DNA from: Lentisphaeria bacterium
GTDB taxonomy: Bacteria; Verrucomicrobiota; Lentisphaeria; Victivallales; Victivallaceae
Length of the DNA stretch: 64,000 nucleotides
Assembly: GCA_900768505.1 (NCBI GenBank)
Contig: CAAGED010000031.1
Location: 33,117 to 97,116, forward strand
Direction: 5' to 3'
Under the pieces are notes generated by a model, which did no database searches, was not told where the DNA came from, and saw only the letters and a program-made list of their open reading frames with translations. Made by a program: the position numbers and the translations under genes. Position 1 is the first letter of the stretch; every line of letters begins with the position of its first letter. Shown here piece by piece: positions 1 through 8,930 of the stretch.

Positions 1-22
1 CTTTCTTTACGTCAATAATTTA

Positions 23-592
23 TTAGAATAACGAAGTCGGAGACGGATTGAGGAATTTATAATTATCCGCCGCGTATTTCTTGATATTTTCAGCAATCAC
101 CACATCAAAGGTCCGGTTGATAATCACCCATTCATCCTTTTCATCCGGCACATAAGAGGGAGTTCCAACGCTGTGAAATTCGCCATTAATCAGCAGCGCA
201 ATTTGTTCATGCTGAAAGCGGGTGGCCATGTTAAGCCAGCGCAATTTGCCGCTGTCGTCCAGACGCAGGGAGATCCGGCATTTATTGGGATCGTTCTTAT
301 CCGGAATAACCTTGACCTGCTTGATATTTTTTGAGGAAAAAAACTGATTCATGTTAATCCAGATTGTTCCATCGGGTGTTTCAATGGGTTTCTCAATCTC
401 CTGTGCCGTCGGGTAGGTCACCACCTGATGAAACGAGAGCACATACTGCGCCTTGTAAAGTTCCGGAGTATTCTCGCTGTTCAGGGAAAAAACTTCATCC
501 CAATCAATATCTTCAAAGGCTTGGCAACCGGTAAACAACAGCGTCAATCCAGTCAACAGCCCCCAAACACCTCGACTCCACAATTTTTTCAT
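23..592 (-). CDS. Lipoprotein of unknown function (189 aa)
   Basis: I do not recognise a family. The start is set at the internal ATG at 592 because GAGGTGG lies five bases upstream; a longer frame reaches 682 but overlaps the gene before it. The N-terminus reads MKKLWSRG, then a hydrophobic stretch and a lipobox LLFTGC, so the mature protein should be lipidated on the cysteine near residue 23. The mature part is mixed alpha/beta with many charged residues and no repeats or catalytic motif that I can see. It follows another lipoprotein gene by 40 bp, probably in the same transcript, which suggests a shared envelope role. Confidence 0.75.
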   Translation of the reverse strand: MKKLWSRGVWGLLTGLTLLFTGCQAFEDIDWDEVFSLNSENTPELYKAQYVLSFHQVVTYPTAQEIEKPIETPDGTIWINMNQFFSSKNIKQVKVIPDKNDPNKCRISLRLDDSGKLRWLNMATRFQHEQIALLINGEFHSVGTPSYVPDEKDEWVIINRTFDVVIAENIKKYAADNYKFLNPSPTSLF

Positions 593-632
593 CAACCACC
601 TCAATTTCAGTCCAAAAATATCACCTGATGGA

Positions 633-1319
633 CTATTTTTTTGTTTTGTTGAAATCACGTTCATACTTAATTTGTCCGGCAATCAGCCCGCCCAATCCGC
701 CAGCAGAGTATTCCGCATCCGCCATATCAGCTTCAAAACCAAACAGCGCCCGCTCATATTCCTGCTGCGCCAATGCGTCAGTAATCCGCTCATACGCCTT
801 GACAGCCGGCTCTAAACCGGCGGCGTAGCTGTTTAGCATCATAAACTCCCGAATCCGTCCTAAAACACTGCGTAAATCCTCGCTCTTCCGCGACCGTGAG
901 GCCAATTCCAATAAATTTGTAATATTTTTTAATTCGGTAATACTCTGCTGCATACTGCGCAGCCGATCATTCTCCGGATATTTGCGCAAACCGCCCTGGA
1001 TGAATATCCCTGCCTTGCCCAATTCGCCTTTTTTCAATGCCGCATTGGCCTGCAAAACATAAAAATTCGCCTCTTGAATCCGTTCCAGCTGAGCCAGGAA
1101 TGAATTATCGCCAATTGCCACTCCCAGCTTCCGCCCTTGCTCTGAGGACAAAATAAAATCATCCTTATCGAGGCTGTCGAAAAGCCTAATCAGGAGTTCA
1201 CCCGCCGCCAGCGGCGGATCGGGTGCTTCGGACTTCTGGTCGCAACCGGCTCCCAAACTTATCAGTGCAATCAGCAAACAATATTTTATTGTGGCAAAAT
1301 ATTTCAAAAAAGAATCCAA
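633..1319 (-). CDS. Lipoprotein of unknown function, helical (228 aa)
   Basis: Unrecognised envelope protein. A short basic and hydrophobic leader ends in the lipobox ISLGAGC at about residues 21-26, so it is a predicted lipoprotein. The rest is almost wholly helical and charged, with a tetratricopeptide-like feel (for example FYVLQANAALKKGELGKAG followed by a second helix pair), but no clear TPR consensus. The C-terminus carries a small glycine run (GGLGGLIAG). It is the first gene of a two-lipoprotein unit; the 166 bp upstream, to rsmE, are AT-rich and could hold its promoter. Confidence 0.75.
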   Translation of the reverse strand: MDSFLKYFATIKYCLLIALISLGAGCDQKSEAPDPPLAAGELLIRLFDSLDKDDFILSSEQGRKLGVAIGDNSFLAQLERIQEANFYVLQANAALKKGELGKAGIFIQGGLRKYPENDRLRSMQQSITELKNITNLLELASRSRKSEDLRSVLGRIREFMMLNSYAAGLEPAVKAYERITDALAQQEYERALFGFEADMADAEYSAGGLGGLIAGQIKYERDFNKTKK

Positions 1320-1485
1320 TCCGTTTTATTTTTGTCGTCCCATACACCTGGGAAAAAAATTTCTCCACCAAGACACATATATTTCTAAATATAACACTTT
1401 CTTGCCGTTTATCAAGTCATTTCCGAAAAACAAGTTTTTTTTAATTGTGCTCCAGGCCATAAACGCCAAAACATTTTTTACAGAA

Positions 1486-2205
1486 TTATATCAATTCTGC
1501 AAAGATTCGTCCGATTAAAGCGGCCAGCGCCACCTCACTGCGCAAAATCCGCCGCCCCATTGATACAGGCGTTGCTCCCTGCAGTGTCAGCAGATTAACC
1601 TCGTATTCGGTAAACCCGCCCTCCGGTCCTAAAATCAGGCAGACCTTTTCATGCAGATTTATCGGACATGATTGCGTTGCCCCGGGGTCACCCAGCAATG
1701 CCTTTTTGCCAGCGATCAACCCGGGCAGCACATCTTCGGCAAACGCCTTGAAACGGCGGTGAAAGGTGATTTTAGGTGTTCCGGCCTCTCCGGACTGCTC
1801 CAGCGCCAGGTTTACCAATTCGGCTAATTCGTTTTCATTGAGCAACGGCGAATTCCAATATCCCTTTTCCACCTTCCAGGATTCAATCACATGAATATCC
1901 TTCACCCCGCAGCTCACGGCAGTGTAGAGCATTTTCCGCATGGTTTTTGGCCGTTGAAGCGCACAAATCAGCGTCAGCGGCAACGGCGGCGGCAAATCGT
2001 GAGTTAAATCCAACTGCAAAATCAGATAATCACTCCCCAAATCCGTCACCACCGCCTCGCCTGACCGCAGATTGCAGACTGAAACTTTGCATCGGTCGCC
2101 TACTCCGACTTTCAACACCTTTTGCAGGTGAATCAACCTCCGCCCCTCCAGGCGCACCAGATTGTCACCTACAAAATCCCTCTGATCAATCACCACTGCG
2201 TTCAT
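1486..2205 (-). CDS. rsmE: 16S rRNA m3U1498 methyltransferase RsmE
   Basis: Methylates N3 of U1498 in 16S rRNA, near the mRNA channel of the 30S subunit, using S-adenosylmethionine. The 239 aa length is normal. The N-terminal part (about 1-70) resembles the PUA-like RNA-binding domain. The C-terminal SPOUT knot holds the family motif ILGPEGGFTEYE (GPEGGF at 193-198) and RILRSEVALAALIG near 220-232, which form the cofactor pocket. It lies 13 bp downstream of the mutarotase gene on the same strand, so the two are probably co-transcribed although functionally unrelated. Confidence 0.93.
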   Translation of the reverse strand: MNAVVIDQRDFVGDNLVRLEGRRLIHLQKVLKVGVGDRCKVSVCNLRSGEAVVTDLGSDYLILQLDLTHDLPPPLPLTLICALQRPKTMRKMLYTAVSCGVKDIHVIESWKVEKGYWNSPLLNENELAELVNLALEQSGEAGTPKITFHRRFKAFAEDVLPGLIAGKKALLGDPGATQSCPINLHEKVCLILGPEGGFTEYEVNLLTLQGATPVSMGRRILRSEVALAALIGRIFAELI

Positions 2206-2217
2206 GATTTGTATTAC

Positions 2218-3120
2218 TTACTTACTGCATTTTTCCACGGAAATTATCGTCTGCAGCGTGTGACGCTGCCCGGGCTTGACCATCCGGAAATCATTAAGCG
2301 CGTTGGCGCTTTCGATGCAGACAAAATTGTCAAAACTGCTCAAATCAGCCATCTTGCCGGCCTTGGCACTGCCGGGATTCCAGATCACCGTGGAGCGACT
2401 GCCGAATTTTGCCACCTTGACCACCCGTCCCAAATCCCGATCCTCCAAAAAACAATTCCGATCCGACGAATAGATGGAATCAACCTCTCCGGTAATCCGG
2501 ATCTGCTCCCGCTCCTCCTGCGCCCATTCGCCCCGGGTTGAATCAAAATATTTACTGCCCGTGAGTCCGGAAATCCCAATGTTTTTAACATTTCCCACCC
2601 TGAAGTAGGTGTGCAGCGCGCCGGAATATTTCACCGCAAAATCGTTGAGATTATTGGCCTCCAACGCCGCAATCAGCTCCGGGCCGACTACAAAACGCAT
2701 CCGGCAATAAAACTTTCCAACCGGATTGGCCACGGTAACGTCATTGTCAGTCAACTCCAGAATCAGCTCGCTGCTGCCGTTGTCCAACGCGTAAAACTCT
2801 GCCACGCGCCAGAAACTGACCCGGGCAAAGCCATGAGCCGGCAAATCGGCGCAATCCGTGTTTTTGCCGAACCAGGGCCAGCAGACCGGAATACCGCCGC
2901 GGATGGCCTTACCCGGCACAAACTGAGCACTTGTACTCATAAACAAAACTTCAGCGTCACCCGCCGGAACATACGAAAGGATATGTGCGCCGTAGAGGGA
3001 AATTTTTGCAGTGGCAAATTTATTGCTGATCCGCACACAAGGCAGGGTGTTTTCACAATAAAATTCAATGCCGTCATTATGGGCAAACTTCTGCTTCAAC
3101 TTCTCGAGTATCTCATCCAT
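2218..3120 (-). CDS. D-hexose-6-phosphate mutarotase, YeaD-like
   Basis: Aldose 1-epimerase superfamily protein (300 aa) of the YeaD group, which interconverts anomers of hexose 6-phosphates in the cytoplasm. Visible hallmarks are the beta-sandwich start ISLYGAHILSYVP, the motif IRGGIPVCWPWFG, the catalytic-histidine region LPAHGFARVSFW and a late acidic motif FVCIESANALND. The start is placed at 3120 (AAGGTTTTATTT before ATG); an extension to 3156 would run into the neighbouring gene. It follows a small helical protein gene and precedes rsmE at 13 bp, so a three-gene transcript is likely. Confidence 0.88.
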   Translation of the reverse strand: MDEILEKLKQKFAHNDGIEFYCENTLPCVRISNKFATAKISLYGAHILSYVPAGDAEVLFMSTSAQFVPGKAIRGGIPVCWPWFGKNTDCADLPAHGFARVSFWRVAEFYALDNGSSELILELTDNDVTVANPVGKFYCRMRFVVGPELIAALEANNLNDFAVKYSGALHTYFRVGNVKNIGISGLTGSKYFDSTRGEWAQEEREQIRITGEVDSIYSSDRNCFLEDRDLGRVVKVAKFGSRSTVIWNPGSAKAGKMADLSSFDNFVCIESANALNDFRMVKPGQRHTLQTIISVEKCSK

Positions 3121-3145
3121 AAATAAAACCTTAAATTTATAACTT

Positions 3146-3436
3146 TTATATTCCAATATCCGACAGCATAATACAAATACGATTTATCGTCTGGGTAACC
3201 AACGGATATTTCACCTCAAACTCGCCAATCAATTCACTGCCGCGCACCGAACGCACGCCGTTATCAGCCATGGCCGCCGCCAGACTCTGTGCCGCCCGGC
3301 CGTCGATTTTCTCCACATCCTGAATATTGTTCTGCAACTCGTCCAGCATGTTGAGCAACTCTTTTTTCTGGCTTAGCGTCAACTTTTCGTTGTTGTTAAT
3401 TCGCTCCTGAATCTTTTTAAAACTCTTTTCAATCAT
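3146..3436 (-). CDS. Small helical protein, unknown (96 aa)
   Basis: A short, very charged protein that looks like two long helices (MIEKSFKKIQERINNNEKL, then LSQKKELLNMLDELQNNIQDV) followed by a smaller C-terminal segment. This suggests a coiled-coil dimer. I cannot assign a family with confidence; DUF4404-type small proteins look similar in length and helix pattern, but that is only an impression. The ribosome binding site GGAGGAG sits just upstream of the ATG, which makes it a convincing gene. It ends 25 bp before the mutarotase start and is probably the first gene of that unit. Confidence 0.7.
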   Translation of the reverse strand: MIEKSFKKIQERINNNEKLTLSQKKELLNMLDELQNNIQDVEKIDGRAAQSLAAAMADNGVRSVRGSELIGEFEVKYPLVTQTINRICIMLSDIGI

Positions 3437-3546
3437 AACTACTCCTCCATTTGATCAGTTGAAATTCATAATCCACGATTCAGAGTCCGCATTGCAGCGT
3501 TTTTTTTCCAGATACAATGCCAAATCAGCCACTCACTGCGTATTTT

Positions 3547-4539
3547 TTACTCCGCTTTCGGTTCCCGCAGCATCAACTCCCGAAGCGTATCCCGGGGATC
3601 TTTTTCGTCATAAAGAATTTCGTACATCTGGTTGATGATCGGAGTATCCACGTTCAGCTTACGCGCCAGCAGGAAAGCGCTCTTGGTGGTTGCCACTCCC
3701 TCCGCCACCACCATACCCATGGCGGCAAGAATTTCGGAGAGCTTTTTGCCCCGTCCCAGCTCCTCGCCCACATGCCGGTTGCGGCTGTGCCCGCTGCAGC
3801 AGGTGACAATCAGATCCCCAACTCCGCTTAAACCGCTGAATGTTGCCGCATTCCCGCCCAGTGCCTCCCCCAAACGGGACATTTCAGCAATGGCACGGGT
3901 CATCATGGCCGCCTTGGGATTATCCCCCAACTGCATGCCGTCGATAATTCCGGCGGCGATGGCCATAATATTTTTCAATGCGCCGCCGAGTTCCACCCCC
4001 AGTACGTCACTGCCGGTGTAGACCCGAAAATATTCGTTGCAGAAGAGCTGCTGCACCGTCTTGCAGGCCTCCGGGTCAGCAGAAGCAGCCACCACGGCAG
4101 TGGGAACGCGCCGGGATACCTCCTCGGCGTGACTGGGACCGGACATAACCACATAACGGCTTTGACCGATAACTTGAGTGCACATTTCACTCAGACGCAT
4201 CAGGGTATTGTTTTCGATACCCTTGGCCACATCCAGAATAATCATTTCATCCGGTTTGAAAAAGGGTTTGAATTTCTCCACTACCGATCTGGCGAACTGG
4301 GTTGGAGTGGCCAGCAAAATCAACTCCGAACCGGCAACGGCCAATTCCATATCACTTTCAAATTTTACACTCTCCGGATATACCACTCCCGGCAAAAAAC
4401 GGCTATTAACCCGGCTATTCTTAAGTTGTTCAATATAATCGGCGAACGGCCCCCAAACCACCACCTCGTGACCATTGCCGGCCAACACCATCGCCAGGGC
4501 ACTGCCCCAGGCGCCGTCGCTCAAAACTGTACATTTCAT
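3547..4539 (-). CDS. gpsA: Glycerol-3-phosphate dehydrogenase (NAD(P)+) GpsA
   Basis: Reduces dihydroxyacetone phosphate to sn-glycerol 3-phosphate, the backbone precursor of phospholipids. The 330 aa length is standard. The Rossmann fold begins VLSDGAWGSALA, a variant of the usual GxGxWGTA loop in which the first glycines are altered. The catalytic lysine region GVELGGALKNIMAIAAG is intact, as is GLSGVGDLIVTC in the C-terminal helical domain. plsY ends just upstream on the same strand (46 bp away), so gpsA and plsY make and use the same metabolite in one operon. Confidence 0.94.
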   Translation of the reverse strand: MKCTVLSDGAWGSALAMVLAGNGHEVVVWGPFADYIEQLKNSRVNSRFLPGVVYPESVKFESDMELAVAGSELILLATPTQFARSVVEKFKPFFKPDEMIILDVAKGIENNTLMRLSEMCTQVIGQSRYVVMSGPSHAEEVSRRVPTAVVAASADPEACKTVQQLFCNEYFRVYTGSDVLGVELGGALKNIMAIAAGIIDGMQLGDNPKAAMMTRAIAEMSRLGEALGGNAATFSGLSGVGDLIVTCCSGHSRNRHVGEELGRGKKLSEILAAMGMVVAEGVATTKSAFLLARKLNVDTPIINQMYEILYDEKDPRDTLRELMLREPKAE

Positions 4540-4585
4540 AAATCAGCCTCTGCATTTATTTTAAATGGCGCAAATATACGCCGTG

Positions 4586-5221
4586 TTATTTGTTCTTTTT
4601 CTCGAAACGGTTTTCACTGCCATTCAGAAGGCGGCGAATATTCTGATGATGTTTGATAATGGTTAGCGTTCCGGCGAAGTAGAGAAAAAATATCACCGGC
4701 GCACTGAGGCGATTCCACCCCAGAGCATTGTAAATTGATCCGGCAACCGGCAACACCGCCGCCGCCACAATGCTCCCCAGAGAAACATATCTGCTGAACT
4801 TGAACACCACCACCCACACCGCCAGACCGGTTATGCATGCCAGCGGAGCCAGCGCCAGAATTCCGCCGGCGCTGGTGGCGACTCCCTTGCCGCCCTTGAA
4901 CTTCAGATAAATCGAAAACATATGTCCAAGAATCACCGCCAAAGCCGTGACAATCGTTAAATACTCACTCCATGGCGAAGTTAATCTTCCGCCGATCAAA
5001 CCGGCAAAAAAAACCGGCAAATATCCCTTTAGCAAGTCAAGAAAAAAACAAATTTTACCGGGAACTTTACCAATGACCCGGGTGACGTTGGTGGCGCCTA
5101 TATTGCAGCTGCCCAGCGTTCGAATATCCTTGCCGTAGAACTTGCCAATCAGAAAACCGAATGGAATTGAACCGGCCAGATAGGCCGCCAAAACAATTCC
5201 ACCAAAAATCAATGCATCCAA
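4586..5221 (-). CDS. plsY: Glycerol-3-phosphate acyltransferase PlsY
   Basis: Membrane acyltransferase that transfers an acyl group from acyl-phosphate to glycerol 3-phosphate, the first step of phospholipid synthesis. At 211 aa it is typical. Conserved cytoplasmic loops are clear: GSIPFGFLIGKFYGKDIR with GSCNIGATNVTRVIG at about 17-50, and KFKGGKGVATSAGG near 107-120. Five or so hydrophobic segments alternate with these loops. The C-terminus is basic (NRFEKKNK). It is the first gene of the plsY-gpsA pair and diverges from the M24 peptidase gene across about 230 bp of AT-rich DNA that should carry both promoters. Confidence 0.94.
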   Translation of the reverse strand: MDALIFGGIVLAAYLAGSIPFGFLIGKFYGKDIRTLGSCNIGATNVTRVIGKVPGKICFFLDLLKGYLPVFFAGLIGGRLTSPWSEYLTIVTALAVILGHMFSIYLKFKGGKGVATSAGGILALAPLACITGLAVWVVVFKFSRYVSLGSIVAAAVLPVAGSIYNALGWNRLSAPVIFFLYFAGTLTIIKHHQNIRRLLNGSENRFEKKNK

Positions 5222-5448
5222 ATCAACCCCCGATGTTAAAAATTTCCGCTTCCGAAGCCCACAATTTGTGGAATATTACCCGAAATGCGGTTGATATTGC
5301 CCGAAAACGGATTATTTTTCTTATCAGACAATGTCAAAAATAATTACCGGATATTTCAAGTTAATTTCACTTAAATTATCTCTTCAATATGAATATTGCC
5401 CGTTTGGTTTTTTTTTCAACCTCCGGAGCAAAAAAATCAGGATGTTTT

Positions 5449-6564
5449 ATGAAAAAAATTAAATTATTGGTCGGTTCAGGCGCTAAAAACGCCGATTTAC
5501 GCTACGCCTCCGGCTTCAACGCGCCGGACTCTTTCATCTGCTACCTCGATGGCGACGAGACCGGAATCATCGTTTCGGTGCTGGAATACGCCAGAGCCCA
5601 AAAGGAGGCGAAAGCGGGAGTGAATGTCTACCTGCTTAACGACTATCTCCCGGATCGACCGCTCAGCACCACCGAAGTAATCAAAAAAATCGCCGCCCTG
5701 CACCAGGCCGACACCTTTGTCGTGCCGGACGATTTTCCCCTCTGGCTGGCGGACCGGCTACGGCTAACCGGCCTTGAGGTGGAAGTTCAAGGAGGTTGTT
5801 TCTTCCCTGAACGGGCAATCAAGACCGCAACGGAAATTGATTTAATCCGGGCCGCCAACGCCGCCGCCTGCGCCGGCTGCCGCCGGGCCTTCGAAGTAAT
5901 TGGCGCCAGCGGGGTGGACGACAAGGGTAATTTGATTTTTGAGGGTGAATTTCTTACCAGTGAACGGCTGCGCTCCGAAATTGACGTCACCATGATGCGA
6001 CACAACGCCTTCTCCGACGGCACCACCATCACCTCTTCAGGATTGCAGAGTGCCGAACCTCACAACATCGGCAGCGGGATTATTCAGGCGCACACGCCGA
6101 TTGTTATGGATATTTTTCCCCGCCACCAGAACGGCTATTGGGGAGACTTAACCCGCACCGTAGTGAAAGGCAAGGCGCCGGATGTGGTGAAACGGGCATT
6201 TGCCGCGGTAAAAGAGGCACGGGACTGCTCCAAGGATTTGGTGCGCGTGGGGGCAATTCCGGCGGATTTGGATGCCAACGCCCGGGCAGTGCTGGAGCGG
6301 CACGGTTTCAAGAGCGGCAGCGAAAACGGCAAACATTACGGCTTCATTCACTCCCTTGGTCACGGTGTCGGCTTGGATATTCATGAGAATCCGCGTATTT
6401 CGGTCAACAACCATAACCCGTTACAAGGTAGTGAGGTTATTACCATAGAACCGGGAGTATATTATCCGGAGTGGGGCGGCATCCGACTGGAGGATTTGGT
6501 GATAGTTCGTCCCGACGGGTGTGAAACGCTCACCGATCTGCCGACCGAACTGGAAATTCAGTAG
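5449..6564 (+). CDS. M24 metallopeptidase (Xaa-Pro peptidase family)
   Basis: A pita-bread fold dimetal peptidase, probably a proline dipeptidase or aminopeptidase P acting in the cytoplasm. The five metal ligands can be read directly: Asp221 (IVMDIFP), Asp233 (WGDLTRT), His305 (GHGVGLDIHE), Glu334 (TIEPGVYY) and Glu348 (IRLEDL). The N-terminal 170 residues form the non-catalytic creatinase-like domain. I start at 5449, after AGGATG, rather than at the upstream ATG at 5389, which lacks a ribosome site and would add 20 odd residues. It is followed by about 175 bp without a gene, so it seems monocistronic. Confidence 0.88.
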   Translation: MKKIKLLVGSGAKNADLRYASGFNAPDSFICYLDGDETGIIVSVLEYARAQKEAKAGVNVYLLNDYLPDRPLSTTEVIKKIAALHQADTFVVPDDFPLWLADRLRLTGLEVEVQGGCFFPERAIKTATEIDLIRAANAAACAGCRRAFEVIGASGVDDKGNLIFEGEFLTSERLRSEIDVTMMRHNAFSDGTTITSSGLQSAEPHNIGSGIIQAHTPIVMDIFPRHQNGYWGDLTRTVVKGKAPDVVKRAFAAVKEARDCSKDLVRVGAIPADLDANARAVLERHGFKSGSENGKHYGFIHSLGHGVGLDIHENPRISVNNHNPLQGSEVITIEPGVYYPEWGGIRLEDLVIVRPDGCETLTDLPTELEIQ

Positions 6565-6740
6565 TTTAGCCTTGGACTACCTCCCGCCCGAAAAAAAACA
6601 GGGCAGAAAAATCGCAGTTCAAGGGTAATATTTATCGCCTTGGCCGATTGAAAATATTGATTTATGCGTTACATTAAAGAGTTGAACTGTTGTAAAAAAC
6701 AATTGTAAATCGTTAAAATTCAAATCAAGGATAAAGTAAA

Positions 6741-7850
6741 ATGGCTAAGAAATACAAGATCGCCGTTATCCCCGGCGACGGTACCGGCCCGGAAGTGGTT
6801 GCCGAGGGCTTGAAAGTTTTGAACGCGGCGGCAGCCAAATTCGGTTTCGAAACTGAGCACACCATGTTTGACTGGGGCGGCGAGCGTTATTTGGCTACCG
6901 GCAACGTATTGCCAGATGATGCGGCCGCCACACTGAAAAAATTTGACGCCGTATATCTGGGCGCCATCGGCAACCCCAAGGTAAAACCGGGCATTCTGGA
7001 AAAGGGCATTTTGCTCAAACTGCGTTTTGACCTTGACCAGTACATCAACCTGCGTCCGGTAAAACTCTACCCGGGCGTTGAAACCCCGCTGGCCAACAAG
7101 GGGCCGGAGGAGATTGATTACGTTGTAGTTCGCGAAAACACCGGCGGCATCTACACCGGTATCGGCGGCACTTCACAGCCCGGCACCAAAAATGAAGTTG
7201 CCATCCAGTCCATGGTTTACAACTACATGCAGGTCGAGCGCTGCATCCGTTTTGCGTTTGAAGAGGCTCGCCGCCGTCACACCAAAGAGAATCCATGGCG
7301 CGGACTCACCGACGAAGAGAAGGCTTCCGGCAAAATCGGTCAAGTCACTCTTTGCGGCAAGACCAACGTTCTCACCTACGTTTTCGGACTCTGGGAGCGG
7401 GTATTTTATGAAGTGGCCAAGGATTATCCGAACATCAAGACCGCCTACTGCCACGTTGACGCCACCTGCATGTGGATGGTGAAGAACCCGGAGTGGTTCG
7501 ACGTCATTGTAACATGTAATATTTTCGGCGACATCATCACCGACCTTGGCGCCATGACTCAGGGCGGCATGGGCATCGCCGCCGGCGGCAACATCAACCC
7601 GGAGGGGGTCAGCATGTTTGAACCCATCGGCGGATCGGCTCCGAAGTACACCGGCTTGAACGTCATCAATCCGTTGGCCGCCATCGGCGCAGTAGCCATG
7701 ATGCTCAACTTTTTGGGTGAGAAGGCCGCCGGACAAGCCATCGAAAAGAGTATTGCCTTCGTTACCGGCAACAAGCTCAAATCCATGAGCGCCGGCAAGA
7801 TGGGGTACTCCACCACTGAAGTTGGTCAACTGGTAATTGACAATCTTTAA
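6741..7850 (+). CDS. leuB: 3-isopropylmalate dehydrogenase-like (beta-decarboxylating dehydrogenase)
   Basis: NAD-dependent beta-decarboxylating dehydrogenase, 369 aa. The start IAVIPGDGTGPEVVAEG, the substrate arginine region LRFDLDQYINLRPVKLYPG, the lysine-tyrosine zone and the metal-binding stretch WFDVIVTCNIFGDIITDLG are all present, as is the NAD loop GGSAPKYTGLNVINPLAA. The overall pattern matches the long bacterial LeuB subtype rather than NADP isocitrate dehydrogenase; tartrate/isocitrate use cannot be excluded from sequence. No leuA, leuC or leuD lie nearby, although ilvN at 21.8 kb belongs to the same branched-chain pathway. AAGGA precedes the ATG. Confidence 0.82.
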   Translation: MAKKYKIAVIPGDGTGPEVVAEGLKVLNAAAAKFGFETEHTMFDWGGERYLATGNVLPDDAAATLKKFDAVYLGAIGNPKVKPGILEKGILLKLRFDLDQYINLRPVKLYPGVETPLANKGPEEIDYVVVRENTGGIYTGIGGTSQPGTKNEVAIQSMVYNYMQVERCIRFAFEEARRRHTKENPWRGLTDEEKASGKIGQVTLCGKTNVLTYVFGLWERVFYEVAKDYPNIKTAYCHVDATCMWMVKNPEWFDVIVTCNIFGDIITDLGAMTQGGMGIAAGGNINPEGVSMFEPIGGSAPKYTGLNVINPLAAIGAVAMMLNFLGEKAAGQAIEKSIAFVTGNKLKSMSAGKMGYSTTEVGQLVIDNL

Positions 7851-7856
7851 TTGTCA
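7838..7856 (+). terminator. Short hairpin across the leuB stop codon
   Basis: Perfect 7-bp inverted repeat TGACAAT / ATTGTCA with a 5-base loop; the stop codon of the dehydrogenase gene is inside the loop and 3' arm. It is followed by AAAAACAAAG, not a T tract, so it is not a standard terminator. It could limit translation or stabilise the 3' end before the kinase gene that begins 18 bp after the stop. Confidence 0.35.
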
Positions 7857-7867
7857 GAAAAACAAAG

Positions 7868-8749
7868 TTGATTCAGTTCAAAGTGAGTAACCGATCACAA
7901 CTTTCCGCCATTCGCCGCAAATACTGCGGCGATTGGCTTTTTTACCGTTCCGGGGAAATTTTGGGATTGTTGAATCCGAAATTTGTCAGCGACGAGCGGT
8001 TTCTCGTCGAATTGCCGCTGCAGCCCAGCCGGGAAAACATTCACGGCGAAATTCTCAAGGACTCCAAATCAGTGCTGGTTTATTTGGAGTTGGAGAAGGA
8101 GTTGTTTGTGAAATTCTACCGTCCGCGAAATTTAGCCAGAGCGATAAGATATTCATTTTTCCGACGTAAACGCAGCAGCAATTCCCTGATCACGGCGCTT
8201 AATTTGGCACGGATTGGCATTGACACGCCGCAAGTGGCGGGTATTGCCCAGCTGGAAGATGACAATGGGGTATATTCCGGAGATTATCTGATTACCGAGA
8301 ATATAAGCAGTAAAGTTTGCTTTCTTGACAAACGTCTGCCTGAAATACTGCAATTGCCTTCCACCAGATTCCAACAATTTATTGCCGCACTGAGCGGAAT
8401 GACCGCACAACTTCACAATAACGGAATTTACCACGGCGATTTAAGTTTGCGCAATATTTACTGCCGAAGCACCAACATAGCGGAGAAGTTTGCGGCGGCA
8501 CAATTCGGGTTAATTGACTTGGACGGAGCAGAAAATCACCTCTCGCCTCTTTCGCTTACGGCACGACGGAGCGAAGCGGCACGCATTATCTCCTCCTTTG
8601 TTAAATTAGCCGGATTTCATCAAATTAATTTATCCCGACCCAAGTTGACTGAATGCTTCACCGCCAATTATTTCGAACATACCGGCGTGGAGTTGAACGG
8701 CCGCGGCTTGGAGAAACGCATTGATTATTTGATTGCGAGAAAACGCTGA
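7868..8749 (+). CDS. Lipopolysaccharide kinase-like (WaaP/Kdo kinase family) protein
   Basis: A small protein-kinase-fold enzyme (293 aa). The catalytic loop reads YHGDLSLRNIYC (His-x-Asp with a downstream Asn) and the metal-binding element FGLIDLDGAE replaces DFG, both characteristic of the WaaP/KdkA and RIO-like kinases that phosphorylate the inner core of lipopolysaccharide. An N-terminal VYLELEKELFVKFYRPRN stretch supplies the ATP-lysine. The reading frame opens at TTG 7868, only 17 bp after the leuB stop; a GTG at 7883 is an alternative start. A role in lipid A/core phosphorylation is an inference from the family; lpxA elsewhere in the window shows the cell makes lipid A. Confidence 0.75.
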   Translation: MIQFKVSNRSQLSAIRRKYCGDWLFYRSGEILGLLNPKFVSDERFLVELPLQPSRENIHGEILKDSKSVLVYLELEKELFVKFYRPRNLARAIRYSFFRRKRSSNSLITALNLARIGIDTPQVAGIAQLEDDNGVYSGDYLITENISSKVCFLDKRLPEILQLPSTRFQQFIAALSGMTAQLHNNGIYHGDLSLRNIYCRSTNIAEKFAAAQFGLIDLDGAENHLSPLSLTARRSEAARIISSFVKLAGFHQINLSRPKLTECFTANYFEHTGVELNGRGLEKRIDYLIARKR

Positions 8750-8930
8750 ACCTTTGCAGTGCGGCGCAAAAAATCCCGGCCGAAAATCAAATTATGAAAT
8801 GATTAAAAAAAAACACTTTTTAAGATATACAATTTGCTTTTACGTCGAATTGGTTTACTTTTGAAAACGTGCACAATGCAGTAACAACCTTTTATGGGTC
8901 AAATGCAAATCTTTTATGGAAGAGTTTGAA

